A stretch of DNA of 64,000 bases from Rubrivivax sp. (GTDB lineage: Bacteria > Pseudomonadota > Gammaproteobacteria > Burkholderiales > Burkholderiaceae_C): positions 1-64,000 of the forward strand of contig JADJHR010000004.1 in the NCBI GenBank assembly GCA_016707445.1, given 5' to 3'. The position numbers were made by a program, and so were the translations under genes. Of the stretch, positions 55,344 through 64,000 are shown in pieces (within the stretch, counting starts at the first letter, position 1; every line of letters starts with the position of its first letter). Below the pieces are notes generated by a model, which worked only from the letters and a program-made list of their open reading frames with translations, was not told the origin of the DNA and did not search any database.

Positions 55344-55538
55344 TCAGACGCGGGCGGTCTCGTAGTAGCGCAACACGTGCGCCGTGGCCTGATAGCCACC
55401 GCCCTCGCCGGGCGCCGTCGGCTGCGCAGCCACCGGGGTATCGACCGCACGCGCGGCTGGCAGCACGGCCGCCACGCCGGCCACGGCGCCGGCTGTGGCG
55501 ACGCCCGCGAAGACCCGGCGCCGGTTCAGCGTCGGCTA
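55344..55538 (-). pseudogene. FDH-region Tat-target small protein, 5' end missing
   Basis: The readable part is LNRRRVFAGVATAGAVAGVA, then APGEGGGYQATAHVLRYYET and ARV at the stop. This matches the short Tat-targeted proteins encoded just before formate dehydrogenase genes (TIGR02811 type), thought to accompany the catalytic subunit. The Tat twin-Arg region is partly present but the start codon and first residues are lost: a TAG lies in frame at about 55537 and a 22-base G run follows. Whether the truncation is real or an assembly artefact cannot be told. Confidence 0.7.
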
Positions 55539-55878
55539 ATTCTTGCGCGCGGGGGGGGGGGGGGGGGGGGGGCGCGGGCCCCCGCGCGCCCGGCAGGCGG
55601 GGTGCTGACCAGCCAGCTGAGCCTCGGCAGCCCAGCACAGCAGCAGATCTCCACCATCGGTCATCTCCGTCCGCGGCGGGAAGGGCCGTCGCAAACGCCG
55701 CGGCGACAGGGATCGGCGGCGCAGCGGTCTCAGGTGTGGCAGGCGACAACTTGTCGCGCTCGCGCGCTGCAATGAACGGCCATTCACCTGTCAGCGCCCT
55801 GCCAGCGACGGGCAGCGCCGCGGTGGCCAGCGCATGCAGCGCGCGGCGCGAAAGCCCGGCGGGGCGGGCGGTCAATCC
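55539..55878. other. Intergenic region with a 22-base G run
   Basis: This stretch separates the FDH operon from the divergent regulator genes and should hold both promoters, but I found no convincing promoter motif. Positions 55551-55572 are 22 consecutive G, flanked by GC-only sequence that can fold back on itself. A minus-strand frame from 55875 begins MTARPAGLSRRALHALATAA, signal-peptide-like, but matches nothing I recognise and is interrupted at the G run. Sequence here should be treated as unreliable. Confidence 0.6.
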
Positions 55879-57260
<1,382 letters not shown>

Positions 57261-57269
57261 ACGGGCGGG

Positions 57270-59223
57270 CGCCGCCGGCTTTGCGCGCCTGGCCATCCGC
57301 AACAAGCTGCTGGCGATGGTGCTGGTGCCGCTGGGGCGGTGCTGCCGCTGCTGGGGCTGATCCTGCTGGTGTGGAGCAACGAGGCGGTCGACCGGTTGCT
57401 GATCACCAAGGTGCAGTCCGACCTGGCGGTGGCCCGCGGCTACTTCGAACGTGTGCTGGCCGAAGTCGGCGCCGGTACGCGGGCGGTGGCGGAATCGGCC
57501 GCGCTGCAGCAGGCGCTGGCCGCACCACCCGCCGAACTGGTGGCCCTGCTGCGGCAGGTGCGCGAGCGGGAGAGCCTGGACTTCATCAACCTGCGCCCAG
57601 CCTGACGGCAGCCTGCGCGCCAGCGACAGCGGCACCACCTTTTCGGGGTCGGCGTCGGCCGACTTGTCGGCTGCAGCCGTGGCCAATGGCTACAGCATCG
57701 AGATCCTCAGCCCGCAGCAGCTGGCGCGGCTGGCACCGGCACTGGGCGAGCGCGTGGTGGTGCCGCTGGTGGCCACCCGCAATGCAGCGCCCACGCACCG
57801 CCTGCGAGAAGAGCGGGCGATGGTGCTGCTGTCGGCACATGCCGTGCGCGGCCACGACGGCCGCATCATCGGTCATGTGCAAGGTGGGATTCTGCTCAAC
57901 CGCAACCTGGCCTTCATCGACCACATCAATCGCATCGTCTACCCCGAAGGCGCCTTGCCTTTCGGCAGCCAGGGCACGGCCACGCTGTTCCTGGACGACG
58001 TTCGCATCAGCACCAATGTGCGCCTGTTCGGCCCGGCGTCGGAAGAGCGCGCGATCGGTACCCGCGTGTCGCAGACCGTGCGCGACAGCGTGCTCGGCCA
58101 GGGCCGCACTTGGCTGGACCGCGCCTTCGTCGTCAACGACTGGTACGTGTCGGCCTATGAACCCCTGGCCGACGGCCACGGGCGCCGCGTGGGCATGCTC
58201 TATGTCGGCTTTCTCGAGGCCCCGTTCACGCGCCTGAAGGTGGCCGCGATGCTGGGCATCGGGCTGCTCTTCTTCAGCGTGATGGTCGGCGCAGCGCTGC
58301 TGTCGCTGCGCTGGGCGCGCAGCATCTTCCGCCCGCTGGAACAGATGGAGGCCACGATGCGGCGCGTCGAAGCCGGCGCGCTCGACGCGCGGGTGGGCGC
58401 GGTGGCCAGCGGCGACGAGATCGGCCGTCTGGCCGGTCACCTCGACCATCTGCTGGCGTCGATCGAGAGCCACACGCGCGAACTCGACGCCAAGGTGGCC
58501 GAACGCACGCGGGCACTGCAGGAGGCGCAGGCCCACCTGGTGCGCAACGAGAAAATGGCCGCGGTGGGGCAGCTGACGGCCAGCATCGCGCACGAGATGA
58601 ACAACCCGATCGCGGTCATCCAGGGCAACCTGGACCTGCTGCGTGAACTGCTGGGTGCAGCGGCCGCGCCGGCGGCCGCCGAGCTGACGCTGATCGACGA
58701 GCAGATCGAGCGCATGCGGCTGATCGTCACCCAGCTGCTGCAGTTCGCGCGGCCGGGTGAATTCGCCGGCTACGTGGACAGCGTACAGCCGGCAGCGGTG
58801 GTCGATGACTGCCTGGTGCTGGTCGGTCATCTGCTGGCCCAGACGCAGATCGATGTGCAGCGGCACTTCGAAGGCCGGCGCGCGGTCGCCATCAACCGCC
58901 AGGAGCTGCAGCAGGTGCTGGTCAATCTGCTGATCAACGCGATCCATGCCATGCCGGCGGGTGGCCAGCTCGACCTGGGCGTGGTCGACAGCGGCGACGA
59001 CGAGGTGCTGATCACGGTGGCCGACACCGGCCCCGGCGTGGCACCCGAGCTGCTGCAGCAGCTGTTCCAGCCCTTCGTCACGCGCAAGCGCGACGGCACC
59101 GGGCTGGGTCTGTGGATCAGCCACAGTCTGGTCGAACGTTACGGTGGCGACATCACCGCCACCAACCGCGGGCCCGGCCTTCGCGGTGCGGTGTTCAGCG
59201 TGCGACTGAAGGCCGAGACCTGA
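57270..59223 (+). CDS. Sensor histidine kinase, two frameshifts
   Basis: The frame opens inside RLAIRNKLLAMVLVPL, a first membrane segment, shifts near 57345 to VLPLLGLILLVWSNEAVDRL, then gives a periplasmic Cache-like sensor. A shift near 57598 (extra C) leads to PDGSLRASDSGTTFSG and the rest of the sensor (HVQGGILLNRNLAFIDHINR). A second membrane helix, a HAMP domain (FRPLEQMEATMRRVEAGALD), the phospho-His box SIAHEMNNPIAVIQGNLDLL and the ATPase motifs NLLINAIHAMPAGGQ, VADTGPGV and DGTGLGLWISHSLV follow. About 650 residues. It runs on from the regulator without an intervening stop, so the true start is unclear. Ligand unknown. Confidence 0.85.
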
Positions 59224-60408
59224 TCACACGGGGTCGTTCGGATCGCGCGCGCCGGCAATGCGGCGCAGCGTGTGCGGGCCCAGCTCGGCCAGGCTGTTCA
59301 ATCCCAGCATGCCCAGGTCGCGGTGTACCTCGGCCGCCAGCAAGGCAATCGCATGCGTCACGCCGGCCTGGCCGGCGACCGCCGCGGCGTAGTTGAACGG
59401 CCGGCCGACAAAGACCAGGCGCGCACCCAGCGCCAGTGCCTTCAGCACATGGGTGCCGCGGCGAAACCCGCTGTCGATCAAGACCGGCAGCGTGCCCACG
59501 GCGTCGACCACGGCCGGCAGCATGCGCAGCGGAGACACCGTGCCGTCGAGCTGGCGGCCACCGTGGTTGGACACGATCAGCGCGTCGGCGCCAACGTCGC
59601 GCGCGGCCCGTGCGTCGAGCGGGCTGACGATGCCCTTGATCACCAGCCGGCCGCACCAGCGACGCCGCACGTCGGCCACGTCGGCCCAGCTCAGGTGGTC
59701 GCGGCTGCCGAAGTCGCGCACCACGTTGCTCGAGACGATGGGCGGGCCGCGTTCGGCATGGTTGTTCTCGAAATGCGGCATGCCGTGGCGCAGGAGCGTG
59801 CGCAGCGCTGTGCCCAGCAGCCAGCGCGGACGGGTCAGGCCGTCCCAGGCCAGCCGCGGGCCGGGGCGCAGCGGGCTGGAAAAACCGCCACGCAGGTAGT
59901 TCTCGCGGTTGGGCATGATCGACGCGTCCAAGGTCAGCACCAGGGTCTCGAAGCCGGCGCGCTCGACGCGGTCGATCAAGGCCTCGTTGCGCGTGCGCTC
60001 GCCCGGCAGGTAAGCCTGGAACCACAGGCCCGGGCTGGCCGCGGCGACCTCTTCCATGCGGATCAGCGACGAGCCGCTCAGGATCATCGGGATGCGCGCC
60101 GCGGCCGCGGCGCGCGCCTGCACCAGGTCACCGCGGTAGGCCGACAGCGCGCTGATGCCCATCGGCGCAATGCCGAACGGCGCCGCCCAGCGCTGGCCGA
60201 ACAGCTCGACCTCGGTGTGCCGCTTCGACACGTCGATACCGTTGCGCGGCACAAAGCCCAGCTCGTCGAACGCCACGCGGTTCTCGCGCAGCGTCACGCG
60301 GTCTTCGGCCGCACCCGAGACGTAGGCGAACACCGGCCGCGGCAAGTGCCGGCGGGCCGCGGGCTCGAGGTCGTCGAGCGCGTAGATGGAACGCAGCGCG
60401 CGCGTCAT
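59224..60408 (-). CDS. FMN-dependent alpha-hydroxy-acid dehydrogenase
   Basis: A 394-residue member of the lactate/mandelate/glycolate dehydrogenase family, which oxidises an L-2-hydroxy acid to the keto acid with FMN. Landmarks are FAYVSGAAEDRVTLRENRVA, APFGIAPMGISALSAYRGDL, the catalytic-His region DALIVSNHGGRQLDGTVSPL and the FMN-phosphate loop IDSGFRRGTHVLKALALGAR. No membrane-insertion loop or signal peptide is obvious. Its stop abuts the kinase stop with no gap (TGATCA). Substrate cannot be fixed from sequence; lactate or a related acid is likely. Confidence 0.88.
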   Translation of the reverse strand: MTRALRSIYALDDLEPAARRHLPRPVFAYVSGAAEDRVTLRENRVAFDELGFVPRNGIDVSKRHTEVELFGQRWAAPFGIAPMGISALSAYRGDLVQARAAAAARIPMILSGSSLIRMEEVAAASPGLWFQAYLPGERTRNEALIDRVERAGFETLVLTLDASIMPNRENYLRGGFSSPLRPGPRLAWDGLTRPRWLLGTALRTLLRHGMPHFENNHAERGPPIVSSNVVRDFGSRDHLSWADVADVRRRWCGRLVIKGIVSPLDARAARDVGADALIVSNHGGRQLDGTVSPLRMLPAVVDAVGTLPVLIDSGFRRGTHVLKALALGARLVFVGRPFNYAAAVAGQAGVTHAIALLAAEVHRDLGMLGLNSLAELGPHTLRRIAGARDPNDPV

Positions 60409-60797
60409 GTCGTGGTCGGCGCCGGCAGGGCGCGGTGGGTCGGGCGGCAGGTCGCAGCAGGCATGGCAGAGGTCAGCAGGGATGGGGCCAGGGGCGAAGT
60501 CTAGGGTCAGCGCTCAGGGATTCCCTGAGTCGGGAACCGGGGGCCGCCCGATGGGCCAGGCATCGGGTGACGACAACAATGATGCTGCAGCGCAGCAAGA
60601 ATGCGCGTGTACTTGCGCGTGTACTTGCGCGTGTACTTGCGCTTGAACTTGGGTCTGAACTTGCGTCTGCATCCGCACAAGCACGCGTGCCAACACCCGC
60701 CCCAGCAACCGCAAGCCCCACGTGCTGACCATCGCCCGCCACCGCGCGGGCCCCGCCGTCGCCCTGCGCGGCAACCCACCCCCAACTAGGAGTTCCT
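60409..60797. other. 389-base intergenic region with 12-bp tandem repeat
   Basis: This gap between two divergent genes holds both promoters, which I could not locate, and a short tandem repeat at 60603-60674. Nothing in either strand looks like a conserved protein; the plus-strand frames through the repeat read repeating four-residue units (for example RVYL). An AGGAG ribosome site for the outer membrane protein gene sits at 60788-60792. Confidence 0.6.
60603..60674 (+). repeat. 12-bp tandem repeat, three perfect and about three degenerate copies
   Basis: GCGCGTGTACTT occurs three times exactly (60603-60614, 60615-60626, 60627-60638). Degenerate copies follow at 60639-60650, 60651-60662 and 60663-60674. 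The array ends about 120 bases before the DUF481 start codon. Confidence 0.9.
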
Positions 60798-61574
60798 GTG
60801 ACCCTTCGCCCAACCACCCTCGCCCTCGCCACGCTGATCCTGAGCCTGCCCGCTACCAGCTTCGCGCAGACCAAGACCGACGGTCTGTGGCGCGGTACCG
60901 GCGGTGCCGCACTGTCGGTGACCTCGGGCAATACCAGCAGCAACAGCCTGCTGCTCAACGCCGAAGCCACCAAGGCCACGCTCGACGACAAGATCTCGCT
61001 CGCCGCCGCGATCCAGCGCGCGCAGAACAAGTCGGGCGGCCAGACCGAGACCACGGCCGACAAATGGTCGCTGGCCGGCCAGTACGACCGCAACCTGAGC
61101 CAGCGCCTGTTCGCCTTCGGCAAGCTGGGGCTGGAGTCGGACAAGCTGGTCGATCTGGACCTGCGCACTGCCGTTGCCGGTGGCCTGGGCTATCACGTCA
61201 TCGCCACCGACAGCACCAGCTTCGACATCTTCGGCGGTGCCGGCTACACGACCGATTCCTACGGCAGCACGCAAACCATCGGCGGCAAGTCCGACACCCG
61301 CTTCTCGCGCGCCAGCGTCTACCTGGGTGAATCCTCGTCGCACAAGCTGAGCGACACGGTCAGCGTGCAGCAGCGCCTGGACCTGTACCCCGGCGTCAGC
61401 GGCGACAAGGCCGTGCTGGCCAAGTTCAGCGCCGGCCTGTCGGTGGCCATGAGCAGCACGCTGAGCCTGAACGTGGGCCTGATCGACAGCTACAACAGCA
61501 AGCCGCCGGCGACCCGCAAGAAGAACGACGTCGGCCTGTTCACCGGCATCAACGTCAAGTTCGGCGCGATCTGA
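60798..61574 (+). CDS. DUF481 outer membrane protein
   Basis: A 258-residue exported protein. The GTG start at 60798 has AGGAG six bases upstream and gives a signal peptide ending SFAQ (residue ~24). The mature part is a beta-barrel-like sequence with repeated amphipathic strands (GGAALSVTSGNTSSNSLLLN; KWSLAGQYDRNLSQRLFAFG; LGYHVIATDSTSFDIFGGAG) and ends with a C-terminal strand (FTGINVKFGAI). It matches the DUF481 (YdiY-like, salt-induced outer membrane protein) family, of unknown function. It is convergent with the alkylsulfatase gene, 27 bases away. Confidence 0.85.
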   Translation: MTLRPTTLALATLILSLPATSFAQTKTDGLWRGTGGAALSVTSGNTSSNSLLLNAEATKATLDDKISLAAAIQRAQNKSGGQTETTADKWSLAGQYDRNLSQRLFAFGKLGLESDKLVDLDLRTAVAGGLGYHVIATDSTSFDIFGGAGYTTDSYGSTQTIGGKSDTRFSRASVYLGESSSHKLSDTVSVQQRLDLYPGVSGDKAVLAKFSAGLSVAMSSTLSLNVGLIDSYNSKPPATRKKNDVGLFTGINVKFGAI

Positions 61575-61601
61575 TCGTCTGCCAGGCGGGCGCAGCCGCG
61601 C

Positions 61602-63516
61602 TCAGGCATCGGGCCAGGGCGCGGCATCGACCACCGGGAAGCTGAGCGTGAAGCGGTCGAGCAGGCCGAAGAACTGCGCCAGCAACGTGGCCTGACCCTG
61701 CAGCTGCAGCTGGCCAGCGGCGATTGCCTGTGCCGGCGCCAGCTGCTGCATCAGCATGGCGTCGAGCGTGCTGCGCGCCAGCGTCAGCGGCACCGCGGGC
61801 CGCCGGCGCCTGATCGACCTGCAGCGCATGCAGCGCGCCGTTGCGCAGCTCGACCCGCCAATGCTGCTGCCGGTCGGTGAAGTGCCAGGCCATCGTGAAG
61901 GCCAGCGGCCCCGCCTTGGGCGCGTTGACACGCATGGCCAGCGCGTCGAACAGCATCTCGCTGCTGAGCGCGCCGACCAGTGCAAAGCCGGCGCCGGGTG
62001 GCAGCAGCTGGAGCGGGCCCTCGCGGTACTCGTGCGCGCCCAGCAAGAAGGCATTGCGCCAGGTCGCTGATTCGGCCTGGTAGCCCATTTGCTCCAGCGC
62101 CTGCGCCGCCAGTTCGCGCGCATCGCGGCGGTCGGGGTGGGCATAGACCGCGTGCTTCATCACCTCGGCCACCCAGCGGTATTCACCGCGCTCGAAGTCG
62201 GCCTGCGCGCGCTGCATGACGGCGTCGATGCCGGCCATGTAGGCCAGGGTCTTGACGGCAGCCGGCACCGGCGGCAGCGCGTGCAGGTTGGCCGGGTGCG
62301 CGTCGTACCAGCTCAGGTAACGCTGCACGATGGCCTTCACGTTGTGCGACAGCGTGCCGTAGTAGCCGCGGTTGTGCCAACGCTGCGACACGCCCGCCGG
62401 CAGCACCAGCCGCTCGGCGATCTCGGCCGCCTTCAGGCCATGGCACATCAGGCGCACGGTCTGGTCGTGCAGCACACGGTACAGGTCGCGCTGCTCGGCC
62501 AGAAAGCCGCGTGCACGCTCGCCGCCCCAGGTCGGCCAGTGATGCTGCGCGAACAGCACGTCGATCTGGTCGCCCCAGCGGTGCAGCGCGGCATGCAGGT
62601 GCTTGCTCCATGCCAGCGCGTCGCGCACCTGCGAGCCGCGCCGCGGACAAAGGTTGTGCATCGTGTGGTTGGTGTTCTCGGCCAGGTTCAGCGCGCGCTC
62701 GGACGGAAAGAAGAAATGCATCTCGGCCGGCGCCTCGGTGTCGGGCGCGAGCTGGAAGTCGATCGTCACGCCGTCGATCACGTGGGTCTCGAAAGGCCTG
62801 GTGATCTCGAGCGTTGGCACAATCAGGCTGGGCCGGCCCATCGGCAGGATCTTGCCCAGGCCGGCGTCGACCTGGCCGGCCGGGCCCTTGGGCAGCGTCT
62901 GGCCGAGCTGGAACTGCGCACGCCGCGCCATCGCCACGCCGGCGATCACGTTCTCGGACACCGCCTTCTGCAGAAAGCCGGCCGGCGCGATCACCTGCAC
63001 CTGACCGGCGTCGACATCAGCCTGGCGGATCAGCCCGGCCACGCCGCCGAAATGATCACCACGGCTGTGGCTGTACATCACGGTGTGCAGGCGGCGCCGG
63101 CCCTCGCGGTCGCGGTGCGCACGGTACAGCGACAGCGCCGCGGCCGCGGTGTCGGGGCAGGTCAACGCGTCGAGTGCGATCAGCCCGGCATCACCTTTGA
63201 TGAAAATGATGTTGGCGATGTCGAAGCCACGCACCTGAAAGATGCGTTCGCTGACCTGGAACAGACCATGCACACGGTTCAGCCGCGCCTGTCACCACAG
63301 GCTGGGGTTGACCGTCTCAGGTGCGGCTTCGTCGTCGAGAAAGGCATAGGACTGCTGGCTCCAGACCACGCGGCCGTCGGCCGCCCGCACCTCGGCGTGG
63401 TCGACGCTGGCGATGAAGCCGCTCAGCGCATCGTCGAGATCCTGCCCGTCTTCGGGCGGTAGATCGGCTTGCAGCAGGCGGTTGAAATCGAGCGTGGAGC
63501 CATGGACACAGGTCAT
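61602..63516 (-). pseudogene. Alkylsulfatase (SdsA1/BDS1 type) with in-frame TGA and a frameshift
   Basis: From ATG 63516 (with GAGGAG ten bases upstream) the protein reads to ETVNPSLW, then TGA (63292), then in the same frame QARLNRVHGLFQVSERIFQV. The metallo-beta-lactamase core follows with MYSHSRGDHFGGVAGLI, ENTNHTMHNL and FAQHHWPTWG, then the dimerisation domain. A frameshift near 61800 moves the C-terminal sterol-carrier-like domain (PLTLARSTLDAMLMQQLAPA) to another frame ending at 61602. The family has H-x-H-x-D-H; here the second His is Arg. The intact enzyme would hydrolyse alkyl sulfate esters such as SDS. TGA, frameshift and ligand change point to a pseudogene, unless the sequence is wrong. 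Confidence 0.82.
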
Positions 63517-63539
63517 GTCGATGTCTCCTCGGTGACCGA

Positions 63540-64000
63540 TCAGCGTCTGCGCTCGGCCAGCAAGGCGGCCACTTCCAGTGCCGTTCGTTCGGCCGCGCCG
63601 CGATGCGCGCCGGCAAAGGCCAGCGCCTGTTGGGCCATCTGCCCGATCTGCGTCATCTGCGACTGCGGCGGCGATGCCACCAGCACGGCCGCCTGTTGCG
63701 CTGCGCTGGCCAGGTCGGCCACGCGCAGCGCGGCGCCGCCGGCAATGGCGTCAAGGGCTGCCGCCGCGAAGTTGAAGGTATGCGGCCCCAACAGCAGCGG
63801 GCAACCGCAGGCGGCAGCCTCGATCAGGTTCTGCCCGCCCAGCGGCGCAAAGCTGCCACCCAGCAGCGCCAGATCGGCCAGCGCGTAGTACAGCGGCATC
63901 TCGCCGAGCGAATCGCCGATCCAGACGTCGGCCGCCAGCGCTGCAGGTGGCGGTGCGTCGCCGAACGTGCTTCGGCGACGCACCTGCGGCATGGCCTGTG
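63540..64000 (-). CDS. waaA: Kdo transferase, 3' part, truncated by window end
   Basis: The readable C-terminal ~150 residues contain ADVWIGDSLGEMPLYYALAD, LLGGSFAPLGGQNLIEAAAC and GCPLLLGPHTFNFAAAALD, the signature of 3-deoxy-D-manno-octulosonic acid transferase. WaaA adds Kdo to lipid A precursor at the inner membrane, an essential step of lipopolysaccharide synthesis. The 5' part lies beyond the window. It lies 23 bases upstream of the alkylsulfatase gene on the same strand. Confidence 0.93.
   Translation of the reverse strand, partial: QAMPQVRRRSTFGDAPPPAALAADVWIGDSLGEMPLYYALADLALLGGSFAPLGGQNLIEAAACGCPLLLGPHTFNFAAAALDAIAGGAALRVADLASAAQQAAVLVASPPQSQMTQIGQMAQQALAFAGAHRGAAERTALEVAALLAERRR

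Noticed and set aside
55536..55875. Minus-strand gene beginning MTARPAGLSRRALH upstream of the FDH operon
   Set aside because: The signal-peptide-like start is suggestive, but no family is recognisable and the frame passes into the G run; described only as part of the intergenic region.
60603..60674. CRISPR-like array
   Set aside because: Units are 12 bp, directly adjacent and without unique spacers; no cas genes are in the window.
63292..63294. TGA in the alkylsulfatase gene as a recoded codon
   Set aside because: The conserved residue is not Cys or Sec, there is no reason for recoding, and other damage is present in the gene.

Overview
The window looks like a high-GC betaproteobacterial chromosome, most plausibly Burkholderiales of the Rubrivivax/Leptothrix/Ideonella type. 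The reasons are GC-rich codon use throughout, a small Trp-rich membrane protein typical of betaproteobacteria, a class I fumarase, and a membrane-bound formate dehydrogenase cluster with DUF3305/DUF3306 accessory genes. The organism is an inference from gene content, not from a database comparison.

Positions 1-11,400 are a graveyard of mobile DNA. In order it holds a degenerate ISNCY-like element next to a DUF4160 gene fragment, a frameshifted IS3-family element, and a frameshifted IS1380 element. The IS1380 element is cut at 4410 by an IS66 element with ends at 4411 and 10975. The IS66 tnpC gene is itself interrupted twice: by a group II intron on the opposite strand (6432-8445), and by a recombinase element bounded by perfect 33-bp inverted repeats (8490-10653). 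The latter resembles the recombinase-in-trio (RIT) elements, with the first two recombinases fused by deletion. To the right lie a helicase fragment and a tRNA-Val(CAC) gene.

Positions 11,500-34,300 are orderly chromosome: lgt-dnaQ, ilvD, a periplasmic glycerophosphodiesterase, acs, class I fumarase facing a TRAP dicarboxylate transporter (dctPQM), an MscS channel, a deacetylase-like hydrolase, and a moxR-DUF58-transglutaminase operon. Next come mltB, gloA, a DUF3617 lipoprotein, eda, a ChaC-like cyclotransferase and a MocA-like nucleotidyltransferase. All these genes read without frameshifts.

Positions 34,300-44,200 contain pdxH and dcd (each with a one-base frameshift), a zinc metallopeptidase, a DUF962 protein, glpD, an Mla/Mce-type lipid transport operon (permease with STAS domain, ATPase, MCE protein, two lipoproteins) and three small YqjD/YqjE-type envelope proteins.

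Positions 44,300-55,540, all on the minus strand, form one formate dehydrogenase supercluster. It contains a Tat-target leader protein, catalytic subunit, iron-sulfur subunit, small lipoprotein, cytochrome b subunit, periplasmic protein, fdhD, DUF3305, DUF3306, a five-cluster ferredoxin, a TorD-like chaperone and mobA. A response regulator and histidine kinase lie divergently upstream (55.9-59.2 kb) and are the obvious candidate regulators. An FMN-dependent alpha-hydroxy-acid dehydrogenase, a DUF481 outer membrane protein, a damaged alkylsulfatase and the 3' part of waaA finish the window.

Conserved genes from 34.9 to 36.5 kb and from 50.2 to 63.5 kb carry about a dozen one-base indels, one in-frame TGA and a 22-G run. 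Several sit in short C or G runs. Local assembly error is at least as likely as true decay, and gene calls there are reconstructions across frames.
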